DNA of 64,000 nt from WHSW01 sp963767285 (GTDB lineage: Bacteria; Actinomycetota; Thermoleophilia; Solirubrobacterales; 70-9): assembly GCA_963767285.1 (NCBI GenBank), contig CAVYDJ010000001.1:124001-188000 (forward strand), given 5' to 3'. A program made the translations under genes and the position numbers. The notes beneath the pieces were generated by a model. That model was not told the origin of the DNA. It was given only the letters and a program-made list of their open reading frames with translations, and searched no databases. Shown piece after piece: positions 18,222-29,306 of this stretch (positions are counted from its first letter, which is position 1; every line of letters begins with the position of its first letter).

Positions 18222-19437
18222 AACCACTCGGATAGGGGTCCTTGGCCGGGGCACGGTCGGCGGCGCGTTCGCCGAGCAGCTCGCCGAGCGCGCCTTTCAG
18301 GTCGAGGCGATCAGCGGCCGCCGGCCGGAGCTGGCGGGGGTGCTGAGCCGCTCCGAGGGTGACTTCGAGGAGATCCTCGCGGACTCAGACATCATCGTCG
18401 AGCTGATCGGAGGCACCGACCCGGCCCGCGACTACGTCCTGCGGGCGCTGGAGGCGGGCAAGCACGTGATCACCGCCAACAAGCAGCTCGTGGCCCAGCA
18501 CGGCGACGAGCTGTTCGCCGCCGCCCGTGCCAGCGGCGTCCAGCTGCGGTTCGAGGCGGCGGTCGCCGGCGTCGTCCCGGTGATCAGGGTGCTCCAGGAG
18601 AGCCTTGCCGCGACCCGGATCGAGAAGGTGCTCGGGATCGTCAACGGGACGACAAACTTCATCCTCACGGAGATGGCGAGCACCGGCGCGACCTACGAGG
18701 ACGCGCTGGCGCGGGCCCAGGAGCTCGGCTACGCAGAGGCGGACCCCACGGAGGACGTTGGCGGCGCCGACGCGGCGGCGAAGATGGCGATCCTCGCCCG
18801 GCTTGCCTTCGACACGCCGGTGGGTCTCGGCGACGTCACATACGAGGGGATCACCCAGGTCCAGCCCGAGGACATCGCCTACGCGAAGGAGCTCGGCCTC
18901 TCGCTCAAGCTGTTGGGGGTCGCGGAGCGGCGCGGCGATGGGATCAGCGTTCGCGTCTTTCCCTGCTTCCTCAACGCGGAGCATCCTCTCGCTCCGGTGG
19001 AGGGCGCCTTCAACGCGGTCACGGTCGAGGCGCCGGCGATCACCGAGATCACCATGTCCGGGCCCGGCGCCGGCGGCGTTCAGACCGCGACCGCGGTGCT
19101 CGGCGACCTGGTCTCCATTCTCTCCGGCGAGGCCCCGGTCGACCAGCCCGCGCTCGCGCTCGAGGTGATCCGCGACGTCAGCGCGTCGTTCTACCTCCAC
19201 CTCGAGGTCGCCGACCAGCCCGGCGTCCTGGCCCGGATCGCCGAGATCCTCGGCAACAACGGGATCTCGGTTCAGAGCGTCGTCCAACGCGGAATGGGCG
19301 ACGACGCTCGCCTGGTCATGGTCCTCCACGAGGCTCCCGAGACGGCCTTCTACGCGGCGCTCGAGCAGATCGCGGGTCTCGAGTTCCTGCGCGCCGCGCC
19401 GCGGGCGATCCGCGTCATCGAAGAAGCTTTTGCGTAG
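18214..19437 (+). CDS. hom: homoserine dehydrogenase with ACT domain
   Basis: 407 aa. Reduces aspartate semialdehyde to homoserine, the branch point to threonine and methionine. The NAD(P) fold starts GVLGRGTVGGAFAEQL; substrate-domain marks are ITANKQLVAQHG, GIVNGTTNFIL and EADPTEDVGGADAAAKMAILARLAF. The C-terminal ACT domain (VADQPGVLARIAEILGNNGISV) implies feedback inhibition, usually by threonine. It overlaps lysA by eight bases and abuts thrC directly, so all three are co-translated. Confidence 0.95.
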   Translation: MSETTRIGVLGRGTVGGAFAEQLAERAFQVEAISGRRPELAGVLSRSEGDFEEILADSDIIVELIGGTDPARDYVLRALEAGKHVITANKQLVAQHGDELFAAARASGVQLRFEAAVAGVVPVIRVLQESLAATRIEKVLGIVNGTTNFILTEMASTGATYEDALARAQELGYAEADPTEDVGGADAAAKMAILARLAFDTPVGLGDVTYEGITQVQPEDIAYAKELGLSLKLLGVAERRGDGISVRVFPCFLNAEHPLAPVEGAFNAVTVEAPAITEITMSGPGAGGVQTATAVLGDLVSILSGEAPVDQPALALEVIRDVSASFYLHLEVADQPGVLARIAEILGNNGISVQSVVQRGMGDDARLVMVLHEAPETAFYAALEQIAGLEFLRAAPRAIRVIEEAFA

Positions 19438-20472
19438 ATGCCCGCGGGCCTGATCGAGCGCTATCGCGACCGCCTGCCGCTGGAGGCCGGCGATCCCGTC
19501 GTCACCCTCAACGAGGGCTCGACGCCGCTGGTCGAGGCGCCGGTGATCTCCGAGCGGGTCGGGGCCCGCGTGCTGCTGAAGCTCGAAGGCGCGAACCCGA
19601 CTGGCAGCTTCAAGGACCGCGGGATGACGGTCGCCGTGTCGCGCGCGGTAGGGGCCGGCGCCGAGGCGGTGATCTGCGCCTCGACCGGCAACACGGCGGC
19701 GAGCGCCGCCGCCTACGCGGCCCGCGCGGGCCTCCGCGGGGCGGTGATCGTCCCGGAGGGCAAGATCGCGATCGGCAAGCTCGCGCAGGCGCTGATGCAC
19801 GGGGCCCGCGTGATCGCGCTGCGCGGCAACTTCGACGAGGCGCTGGAGATCGTCCGCAAGCTCGCCGCGACGCATCCGGTTGAGCTCGTCAATTCCGTCA
19901 ACCCGTACCGGATCGAGGGCCAGAAGACGGCGGCGTTCGAGGTCCTCGAGGAGCTCGGCGAGCCGCCCGACGCGCTCGCGATCCCGGTCGGCAACGCCGG
20001 CAACGTGACCGCGTGGCAGCGGGGCTTCACCGAGTCCGGGGCCACGCCGATCCTTTACGGCTTCCAGGCCGAGGGCGCGGCGCCGCTCGTTCACGGGGCG
20101 CCGGTCGCCGAGCCCGAAACCATCGCTTCCGCGATCAGAATCGGAAACCCGGCTCGCTGGGAGGAGGCGATGGCAGCCTTCACCAGCTCGCGCGGGCGGG
20201 TCGAGGCGGTCTCCGACGACCAGATCATCGACGCCTACATGCTGCTCGCATCTCGCGAGGGGGTTTTCTGCGAGCCGGCCTCGGCGGCGTCGGTCGCGGG
20301 CATCCTCGCGCATGGCCTGCCCGTGGCCGAGGGCGAGCCCACGCCTGAGACGGTGGTCTGCGTGCTCACCGGTCACGGCCTCAAGGACCCGGATACGGCG
20401 CTTGCAAGGGCGCCCGCGGTCGTCGGCTGCGAGGCCGACCTCACGGCCGTGGAAAAGGCCGTATTCGACTGA
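19438..20472 (+). CDS. thrC: threonine synthase
   Basis: 344 aa PLP enzyme converting O-phosphohomoserine to threonine. Its ATG follows the hom stop with no gap. The PLP lysine is in NPTGSFKDRGM; ASTGNTAASAAAYAARAG is the phosphate-binding loop. Length and start (LNEGSTPLVEAP) fit the short bacterial class. Homoserine kinase (thrB), which makes its substrate and often follows thrC, is not here; the next gene is an unrelated diguanylate cyclase. Confidence 0.95.
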   Translation: MPAGLIERYRDRLPLEAGDPVVTLNEGSTPLVEAPVISERVGARVLLKLEGANPTGSFKDRGMTVAVSRAVGAGAEAVICASTGNTAASAAAYAARAGLRGAVIVPEGKIAIGKLAQALMHGARVIALRGNFDEALEIVRKLAATHPVELVNSVNPYRIEGQKTAAFEVLEELGEPPDALAIPVGNAGNVTAWQRGFTESGATPILYGFQAEGAAPLVHGAPVAEPETIASAIRIGNPARWEEAMAAFTSSRGRVEAVSDDQIIDAYMLLASREGVFCEPASAASVAGILAHGLPVAEGEPTPETVVCVLTGHGLKDPDTALARAPAVVGCEADLTAVEKAVFD

Positions 20473-20528
20473 TATCCCCCTTCCGACTGGCGCGCCGCCC
20501 CTCCATAATGCGGTAAGGAAGGAATCGG

Positions 20529-21938
20529 ATGCTGCTTGTCCTCGCAGGGTTATTGGCTGTAGTCAGCGTCGTCCTGATCTGGACGATGCTGCAGCTGCGT
20601 GCCGTCGATCGGCGCCATCGGGCCCTGCTCGACAACATCCCGCAGACCACGATCACGGTCTTCGACCACGACCTCCGGGTGCGGTTTGCGGGCGGCGCCG
20701 CGGCCGACTTCGGTGGCCACACCCCCTCAGAGGTCGAGGGCAAGTTCCTGCTCGGCCACATCCCGCAGGCCCAGCGCGAGCCGCTGCTGATCCACTTCCG
20801 CGCCGCGCTTCGCGGCGAGCAGCGCTCGTTCGAGTACCACTCGAACGAATCCGGCCGCGACTACTGGGTCCGGATCGTGCCCCTCGCAGACTCGAAGGGC
20901 GAGGTGACCGGCGGGCTCTCGGTTGCCCTCGACATCTCCGACCGCAGCCAGATGGAGCGCGACCTCGGAACCCGGGCGGCCGGCGTCGACGCGGTCACCA
21001 ACGCGACCCGAGCGCTGGCCCGCAGCGTCGACCCGACCGCGGCTCGCGTCGCGGTCTGCGACGGCGCGCGCCGGGTCGCCGGCGCCCCGGTCGCCGCCCT
21101 GTTCGAGCCCGGGCCGGGGGGGCGGACCCTGATCCCGGAGGCCTGCGTCGGTGCCGATCTGCACGGCCTGGAGCTGCCGCTCTCCGGCAATGCCGGGGCG
21201 ACGCTCGCCTACACGCGGGCCGAGGAGGTCTTCATCGCGCTCGGCGACGGCGAGGCCGAGGCCGACCGCGAGTTCATGCGCCGAGCCGAGGCGCGGGCCG
21301 TGCTCTGGCATCCGGTGGTCCGCGACCGTGCCGCGATCGGCGTCCTCGCGATCGCCTGGCGCGACGAGGTCGCCGGCGTATCGCTCCGGCTCTCGACGAT
21401 GATCGACCTGCTCGGCGCCGAGGCCGCGGTGGCGATCGGCCGCGCCGACCTGCTCGGCCAGCTCGAGCACATGGCCCGCACCGACGCGCTCACGGGGCTG
21501 CCCAACCGCCGTCACTGGGAGCAGCAGCTCCCGCGCGAGCTGTCGCGCGCCTGGCGCGACCAGCATCCGATCTGCGTCGCGATGCTCGACCTCGACCACT
21601 TCAAGGCCTACAACGACGTCCACGGCCACCAGGCCGGCGACGGCCTGCTGCGCGAGGCCGCGGTCGCCTGGCGGACGGCGCTGCGGCCCTACGACATCCT
21701 CGCCCGCTACGGCGGCGAGGAGTTCAGCGTCATCCTCCCCGGCTGCGACATCGCGGACGCCGTCGTCCTCGTCGAGCGCCTGCGCGCCTTCACCCCGGAA
21801 GCCGAGTCCTGCTCTGCCGGGATCGCCGAATGGAACGGCGAGGAGCAGCCCGAGGCGCTGGTCGGTCGCGCCGACGCGGCGCTCTATGAGGCGAAGCGGG
21901 CCGGGCGCGACCGCGTGATCACGGCCAATTCGGCCTAG
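20529..21938 (+). CDS. membrane-anchored PAS/GAF diguanylate cyclase
   Basis: 469 aa, start behind AGGAAGGA. A single N-terminal membrane segment, then a PAS domain (near 30-140), a GAF-like region (near 155-305), and a C-terminal GGDEF domain with ARYGGEEFSVILPG. The GGEEF active site predicts synthesis of cyclic di-GMP from GTP. RPYD five residues before GGEEF is a good RxxD inhibitory site, so product feedback is likely. The signal sensed is unknown. A strong hairpin follows the gene. Confidence 0.92.
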   Translation: MLLVLAGLLAVVSVVLIWTMLQLRAVDRRHRALLDNIPQTTITVFDHDLRVRFAGGAAADFGGHTPSEVEGKFLLGHIPQAQREPLLIHFRAALRGEQRSFEYHSNESGRDYWVRIVPLADSKGEVTGGLSVALDISDRSQMERDLGTRAAGVDAVTNATRALARSVDPTAARVAVCDGARRVAGAPVAALFEPGPGGRTLIPEACVGADLHGLELPLSGNAGATLAYTRAEEVFIALGDGEAEADREFMRRAEARAVLWHPVVRDRAAIGVLAIAWRDEVAGVSLRLSTMIDLLGAEAAVAIGRADLLGQLEHMARTDALTGLPNRRHWEQQLPRELSRAWRDQHPICVAMLDLDHFKAYNDVHGHQAGDGLLREAAVAWRTALRPYDILARYGGEEFSVILPGCDIADAVVLVERLRAFTPEAESCSAGIAEWNGEEQPEALVGRADAALYEAKRAGRDRVITANSA

Positions 21939-21951
21939 CGACAGCGATTGA

Positions 21952-21982
21952 CGAGTTTGTGTCGCATACCGACACAAACTCG
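21952..21982. terminator. 13-bp perfect inverted repeat after the cyclase gene
   Basis: CGAGTTTGTGTCG (21952-21964) and CGACACAAACTCG (21970-21982) pair perfectly over a five-base loop CATAC. It is AT-richer than its surroundings and lies 13 bases after the stop. It is probably a terminator between the cyclase and comF; a dispersed palindromic element is the alternative. Confidence 0.6.
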
Positions 21983-22029
21983 CCACTCGACCGCGTCCCC
22001 CGGCACGCGCGGACGGCAAGGCTGGCGGA

Positions 22030-22674
22030 ATGGGCACCCGAATGCTCGCCCGCGCCCTTTCCCTGCTCGCCCCGCCTCTCTGTGCCGCGTGCGGTGAGCC
22101 CTGTGCCGCCCCGGACCCGATCTGCTCTTCCTGCCAACACGCCCTCGCCGCGGCCCGCGGCGGAACGGCCGAGCTCCCCGGCGTCGGCGCAGTCATCTGG
22201 GCGGCCGAGTACGCCGGCGTCGCCCGCGACCTCGTCACCGCGCTGAAGTTCGGCCACCGCCTCCAGCTCGCGACCACCCTCGCCGAGGAGATCGCGGCCG
22301 CGGTCGAGCCAGCCCCCTTCACTGAAATCGTCCCTGTCCCGGCGGCCCCGTCCCGCCTCCGCTACCGCGGCTTCGACCCGGCGGCAATGATCGCGACCGA
22401 GCTCGCTCGTGCCCTCGGCGTTCCGATGGCTCAGCGGCTGCGCCGCGCCGACGGCCCGCGCCAGGTCGGCCGCCCTCGCAGCGAGCGCGTCGCCGCGCCC
22501 CCGCGGGTAACCGCCTCGGCAGCCGCCCCCGACCGCATCCTCCTCGTCGACGACGTCCTCACCACCGGCGCCACCCTCGTGGCCTGCTCGGCCGCGCTGC
22601 GAACCACCGGAACGACCGAGATCCGGGCGGCCGTCTTCGCCAGAGCACTTGGCGAGGCGGGCACACCGGCGTAA
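22030..22674 (+). CDS. ComF-family phosphoribosyltransferase-like protein
   Basis: 214 aa. An N-terminal zinc-ribbon-like part with CAACGEPC and CSSCQ is followed by a type I phosphoribosyltransferase fold with the PRPP loop ILLVDDVLTTGATL. The family (ComF/GntX) is linked to DNA uptake or to purine/phosphoribosyl chemistry, but the reaction is not settled. SYRxRGFDPAAMIA-like sequence (YRGFDPAAMIATELA) is also characteristic. A TAATAT box near the 3' end probably serves the following hpf gene. Confidence 0.85.
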   Translation: MGTRMLARALSLLAPPLCAACGEPCAAPDPICSSCQHALAAARGGTAELPGVGAVIWAAEYAGVARDLVTALKFGHRLQLATTLAEEIAAAVEPAPFTEIVPVPAAPSRLRYRGFDPAAMIATELARALGVPMAQRLRRADGPRQVGRPRSERVAAPPRVTASAAAPDRILLVDDVLTTGATLVACSAALRTTGTTEIRAAVFARALGEAGTPA

Positions 22675-22706
22675 TATTGCCCCTTCAGCGACGGAAGGAG
22701 ACAGCC

Positions 22707-23054
22707 GTGCGAATCGAGGTAAGGGGTCGCAACCTGGAGGTGACCGAGGAGCTTCGGGAGCATGTCTCCAAGCGCTTCTCGCGGACCGCGCGTCAGGTCT
22801 CCGAGCTCGCCCGGCTCGAGGTCGAGTTGCTGGAGGAGCGCAACCCCTCGATCGCCGACCGCTACGTCGCCGAGGCGACCCTCTACCTGAAGGGCGCGAC
22901 GCTGCGCGCCCGCGAGGCGTCGCCCGAGATGCTGCACTCGATCCACGAGCTCGCTGAGGACATCCGCCGTCAGGTCAAGCGCCACCGCGAGAAGCGCCGC
23001 GGCCGGGCCAGCGCCCGCCGCGCGATCGGCCGCTGGCGGGGCCGAACGGCCTGA
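22707..23054 (+). CDS. hpf: ribosome hibernation promoting factor, short form
   Basis: 115 aa from GTG 22707, preceded by GGAAGGAG. The sequence IEVRGRNLEVTEELREHVSKRF and the following strand-helix pattern are those of the S30EA/YfiA domain, which binds the ribosomal A/P sites under stress. The C-terminal dimerisation domain of the long form is absent; instead there is a basic tail (KRHREKRRGRASARR). It sits directly before secA. Confidence 0.87.
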   Translation: MRIEVRGRNLEVTEELREHVSKRFSRTARQVSELARLEVELLEERNPSIADRYVAEATLYLKGATLRAREASPEMLHSIHELAEDIRRQVKRHREKRRGRASARRAIGRWRGRTA

Positions 23055-23101
23055 GCGCGCCCCCCCTGGCTGCACCCCGCAGAGCGCTACCCTGAGCGTT
23101 G

Positions 23102-25954
<2,853 letters not shown>

Positions 25955-25957
<3 letters not shown>

Positions 25958-26006
25958 TGGCCCGTAACCCAACGTTGCACCCGAAACCTTGAGTTACGGC
26001 CCACTA
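25955..26006. other. imperfect 14-bp inverted repeat enclosing the next start codon
   Basis: TAGTGGCCCGTAAC (25955-25968) and GTTACGGCCCACTA (25993-26006) pair at 13 of 14 positions. The 24-base loop contains CAACGTTG and the TTG start of the following gene. It may be the secA terminator, or an RNA fold controlling access to that start. Confidence 0.45.
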
Positions 26007-27041
26007 GCCGCGCTCGCCGTTACGGCCGCCGCGCTCGCCCTCGCCGTTACGGCCGGCTCGGCTGAGCCGACGGTGACGATCTCCGGTCGCGCCTACGCGT
26101 TCAACCACAGCGAGACCGGGCTGGCCGGGGCCGTGATCCGCGTGCGCGAGCTGCCGAAGCTGTCGGCCGTCGCGGACGCCAAGGGCGATTACTCGCTCGA
26201 GGTCCCCGACGACACCGACGTGACGCCGTACATCGATCCCCCGGACGGCTACCACGAGATCGACCTGCAGACCTTTCACACGCGCGGCAAGCCGATCCGC
26301 AACGCCAACTTCCAGACCCCGGGCGACGGCGAGTACACCGGCCTCGCCGCCCTGCTCGAGGTGCCGCTCGGCCCGGACGGCCGCCCGGAGCAGTGCGTGA
26401 TCGTCACCACCGCGTCGGCGCGCAACGTGCGCGGGGTCGATTTCGAGACCTTCCGCGCGCGGACGCCCCATGGCGTCCCGGGGGCGACCGCGCGCACCAA
26501 GCCGGCCCTGCCGCCGCCGGTCTACTTCAATGAGAGCGTGATCCCGGACCGCACGCAGACCGAGACCTCCGGCGACGGAGGGATCATCTGGACCGAGGTC
26601 CCCACCGGCGTCTACCGGGGGATCACGAAGAGCGATTCGACCGGGTTCGCGAGCTTCCTCGCCACCTGCAAGCCAGGACGGATCGTCAACGCGAACCCGC
26701 CCTGGGGCGCCTACGAGCTGTACGGCAGCGACAAGCCCCTGGGCGCCGGGATGGTCGCCGGGTCGGTGGAGGAGGTCGCCGTCGGGTCGCACCCGGGGCA
26801 ACGTCAGGTGACCGTGCACATCGACGCCGCCGAGCCGCTCAAGGCCGAGCTCGAGCTGACCCGCAACGGCGAGCGGATCGTGCCCAAGGAGAAGGCGAAC
26901 GTCGACGTCGGCGGCGGCAAGCTCACGGCCAAGATCCCGGACACCGTGGCCGGGGGCGTCATCACGGTCTCCTTCGAGCTGACCGACAAGGCCGGCGACT
27001 CGGTCGCCGGCAAGGTGAAGCTGCGCCTGCCCGCCCGGTGA
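25989..27041 (+). CDS. secreted protein with carboxypeptidase-regulatory-like fold, 350 aa
   Basis: Starts at TTG 25989. An uncharged hydrophobic signal-like N-terminus (PLAALAVTAAALALAVTAGSAEP) suggests export. The following TISGRAYAFNHSETGLAGAVIRVRELP and ADAKGDYSLEVPDD match the pattern of carboxypeptidase-regulatory-like/CNA-B beta domains. The middle resembles metal-site-free repeats of carbohydrate-binding or dioxygenase-like folds but carries no motif I can name. It overlaps the next gene by four bases (GTGA). Function unknown. Confidence 0.68.
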   Translation: MSYGPLAALAVTAAALALAVTAGSAEPTVTISGRAYAFNHSETGLAGAVIRVRELPKLSAVADAKGDYSLEVPDDTDVTPYIDPPDGYHEIDLQTFHTRGKPIRNANFQTPGDGEYTGLAALLEVPLGPDGRPEQCVIVTTASARNVRGVDFETFRARTPHGVPGATARTKPALPPPVYFNESVIPDRTQTETSGDGGIIWTEVPTGVYRGITKSDSTGFASFLATCKPGRIVNANPPWGAYELYGSDKPLGAGMVAGSVEEVAVGSHPGQRQVTVHIDAAEPLKAELELTRNGERIVPKEKANVDVGGGKLTAKIPDTVAGGVITVSFELTDKAGDSVAGKVKLRLPAR

Positions 27042-27421
27042 GCGGAGCCGAGACGATCACGGCGCTGATGGCCGCGCTTCGCGCGCGCGACGCCGAGGCG
27101 ACCGCCGCTCTCCTGCATCCCGAGATCGTCGCCACCGGCGACAAGGGAACGTATGAGGGAGTCGATGCCGTCGTGGGCTGGGCGAAGCCCTCCGACGACG
27201 GTCACCTGGTCTCGCGTGTCGAGGTCGACGAGATCCGGGAGGTGGGAGACGACCACGTCGCGGTCGCCGCCCGCCGGCAATGGCGCTGGAAGGAGGACCC
27301 GGACACCGTCGCCGACGAGTCGCCGTTCGGCGTCCTGTTCGAGCTTCGGGAGGGGAAGATCTACCGCTGGCGCCAGAACTTCCCCTCGATCATCGACGCG
27401 ATCGAGGCGATCGAAGCCTGA
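27038..27421 (+). CDS. SnoaL-like / NTF2-fold protein
   Basis: 127 aa, GTG start overlapping the previous stop. The pattern of an N-terminal helix (ETITALMAALRARDAEATAALLHPEIVATG), central strands and WRWKEDP...LFELREGKIYRWRQNF is that of the SnoaL/NTF2-like family, small cone-shaped folds that act as isomerases, cyclases or ligand binders. No catalytic role can be assigned. Its stop overlaps the tag start by one base. Confidence 0.75.
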   Translation: MSGAETITALMAALRARDAEATAALLHPEIVATGDKGTYEGVDAVVGWAKPSDDGHLVSRVEVDEIREVGDDHVAVAARRQWRWKEDPDTVADESPFGVLFELREGKIYRWRQNFPSIIDAIEAIEA

Positions 27422-28020
27422 TGGACTCGAGCGGCCTGGCCCCGGGCGACGACGGCAGGCCGCGCTGCTGGTGGGGGCTCTCGGCGCCGGACTATGTGGC
27501 GTACCACGACGATGAGTGGGGCCGGCCGGTGACGGACGACCGCGGGATCTACGAGCGGTTGACCCTCGAGGCGTTCCAGTCGGGACTCTCCTGGCTGACG
27601 ATCCTGCGCAAGCGCGACAACTTCCGCGCCGCGTTCGACGGGTTCGACTTCGAGCGCGTTGCCCGCTACGGGGATGGCGATTTCGAACGGCTGATGGCCG
27701 ACGCCGGCATCGTCCGCAACCGGGCGAAGATCGAAGCGGCGATCGCCAACGCGCGGGCGACGCAGGGTCTGGCGGAGGCGGGCGAGTCGCTGGCCGATCT
27801 CGCCTGGTCGTTCCGGCCAGAGTCGGAGACCGCGCCCGCCGGGGCGGACGACGTGCCCGCGACCACGGACGAATCGAAGGCGCTGGCGAAGGAGCTGAAG
27901 CGCCGCGGCTTCAAGTTCGTCGGCCCGACCACGGCCTACGCGCTGATGCAGGCCGTGGGGATCGTCAACGACCACATCGCGGGCTGCTACGTTCGCGACG
28001 AGGTGGAGGCCGAGCGATGA
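27421..28020 (+). CDS. tag: DNA-3-methyladenine glycosylase I
   Basis: 199 aa. Excises 3-methyladenine from alkylated DNA. Family marks: CWWG near the N-terminus, YHDDEWGRPV, LEAFQSGLSWLTILRKR, FVGPTTAYALMQAVGIVNDHIAGC. The Cys and His residues in CWWG, YHDDEWG and DHIAGC form the zinc site known for Tag. ATG 27421 overlaps the preceding TGA, so it is translationally coupled to the SnoaL-like gene; its own stop overlaps a 39-codon frame. Confidence 0.94.
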   Translation: MDSSGLAPGDDGRPRCWWGLSAPDYVAYHDDEWGRPVTDDRGIYERLTLEAFQSGLSWLTILRKRDNFRAAFDGFDFERVARYGDGDFERLMADAGIVRNRAKIEAAIANARATQGLAEAGESLADLAWSFRPESETAPAGADDVPATTDESKALAKELKRRGFKFVGPTTAYALMQAVGIVNDHIAGCYVRDEVEAER

Positions 28021-28136
28021 CCGCGGACCGCAGGCAGCTCGCCCGCGAGATGTACGAGGCCTTTGCGGCCGGCGCCGAGCGACAGGCAAGCAAGCACCCG
28101 GCGAAGCGGGGCCCAGGCGGCCCCGCTTCGCTGTGA
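28017..28136 (+). CDS. possible 39-aa peptide downstream of tag
   Basis: ATG overlaps the tag stop (ATGA). The peptide MTADRRQLAREMYEAFAAGA... is helical and charged at first, while its second half is encoded by a hairpin sequence that probably terminates transcription. The start overlap argues for translation; the hairpin argues that the C-terminal half is incidental. Confidence 0.35.
   Translation: MTADRRQLAREMYEAFAAGAERQASKHPAKRGPGGPASL
28104..28128. terminator. perfect 10-bp hairpin between tag and prfB
   Basis: AAGCGGGGCC (28104-28113) and GGCCCCGCTT (28119-28128) pair fully over the loop CAGGC. It lies just before the prfB promoter box (28138-28143). No long T-tract follows. Confidence 0.7.
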
Positions 28137-28149
28137 GTACGCTCCGTCC

Positions 28150-29263
28150 ATGGCCGAGGCACCTGCAACGGAGGCCGTGAGCTCGAGGATCGCTGCGATC
28201 CACGACGGACTGACCCTGCTCGCGGACTACCTTTGACCCGGCCGCACTCGAAGCGGAGGTAGCCCGGCTCGAGGCTGAGATGGGGGCGCCCGGCTTCTGG
28301 GACGACCAGGAGCGCGCAGCCAAGGTCTCGGCCGACCACGCCCGCGTCCAGCGGCGCCTCGACGGGTTCCGCGGGCTCGAGGCCGAGGCCGGCGACCTCG
28401 ACGAGCTCGCCGAGCTGGCCGGCGAGGACGCGGAGATGGCGACCGAGCTCGACACCCAGCTCGCGTCGATCGAGCAGCGGCTCGCCGAGCTCGAGGAGGC
28501 GCGCCTGTTCTCCGGCGAGTACGACGCCGGCGACGCCGTGGTCACGGTCCGCTCCGGGGCGGGCGGCACCGACTCCCAGGACTGGGCCGAGATGCTGCTG
28601 CGGATGTACCTGCGCTGGGCCGAGCGCCGCGGGTTCGAGGTCGAGATGGCCGAGGCCTCCGCGGGCGAGGAGGCGGGGATCAAGTCGGCGAGCTTCATCG
28701 CCAAGGGCGAGAACGCCTACGGGCTGTTCGCAGCCGAGCGCGGCGTCCACCGTCTGGTCCGGATCTCGCCCTTCGACGCCCAGTCGCGACGTCACACCGC
28801 CTTCGCGCAGGTCGACATCGCGCCGCTCGTAGACGACGCGGTCGACGTCGAGCTCGACGAGGACGACATCCGGGTGGACACCTACCGCGCCTCCGGCGCC
28901 GGCGGCCAGCACGTCAACAAGACCGACTCGGCGGTGCGGCTCACCCACATGCCGACCGGGATCGTCGTGCAATGCCAGAACGAGCGCTCCCAGACCCAGA
29001 ACAAGCAGACCGCAATGCGGATGCTGCGGGCCCGCCTGCTCGAGGAGGAGGAGCGCAAGCGCGCCGAGGAGCTGGCCAAGGAGCGCGGGGAGCAGAAGGC
29101 TGCCGAGTGGGGATCGCAGATCCGCAGCTACACGCTGCACCCGACGACCAGGGTCAAGGACCACCGCACCGGCCACGAGGTCGGGGATGCCAACCGGGTC
29201 CTCGATGGCGACATCGACGGCTTCGTCCGCGAGTACCTCAACCAGCAGGCCGCCGGCGGGTAG
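28150..29263 (+). CDS. prfB: peptide chain release factor 2 with programmed +1 frameshift
   Basis: Reading starts at ATG 28150 and meets an in-frame TGA at 28234-28236 after 28 codons. A +1 slip on CTT there enters the long frame that ends at 29263, giving about 370 aa, normal for RF2. The long frame carries the SPF tripeptide (RISPFD) that reads UGA and the catalytic GGQ in SGAGGQHVNKTD. RF2 releases peptides at UGA/UAA, so low RF2 favours the slip: autoregulation. No ribosome site precedes the ATG; TACGCT ends six bases before it. Confidence 0.95.
28231..28237 (+). promoter_or_regulatory. prfB programmed frameshift site
   Basis: CTTTGAC, identical to the slip site known in most bacterial prfB genes. 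The Shine-Dalgarno-like AGGGGG that stimulates slipping in E. coli is not seen upstream; only a weak GCGGA is present. Confidence 0.93.
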
Positions 29264-29306
29264 GCGACGGCGCCGACCCGCCTGACGGCAGCGCTACGGT
29301 TTGTCG

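Noticed and set aside
16596..18254. A 552-codon minus-strand frame over lysA
   Set aside because: Arg/Asp/Val-rich shadow with no domain; it conflicts with lysA and the hydrolase.
18385..20376. A 663-codon minus-strand frame over hom and thrC
   Set aside because: It is a codon-composition shadow. Both sense genes have complete family motifs and overlapping operon structure.
20727..22322. A 531-codon minus-strand frame over the cyclase and comF
   Set aside because: It conflicts with well-supported GGDEF and ComF genes and has no recognisable fold.
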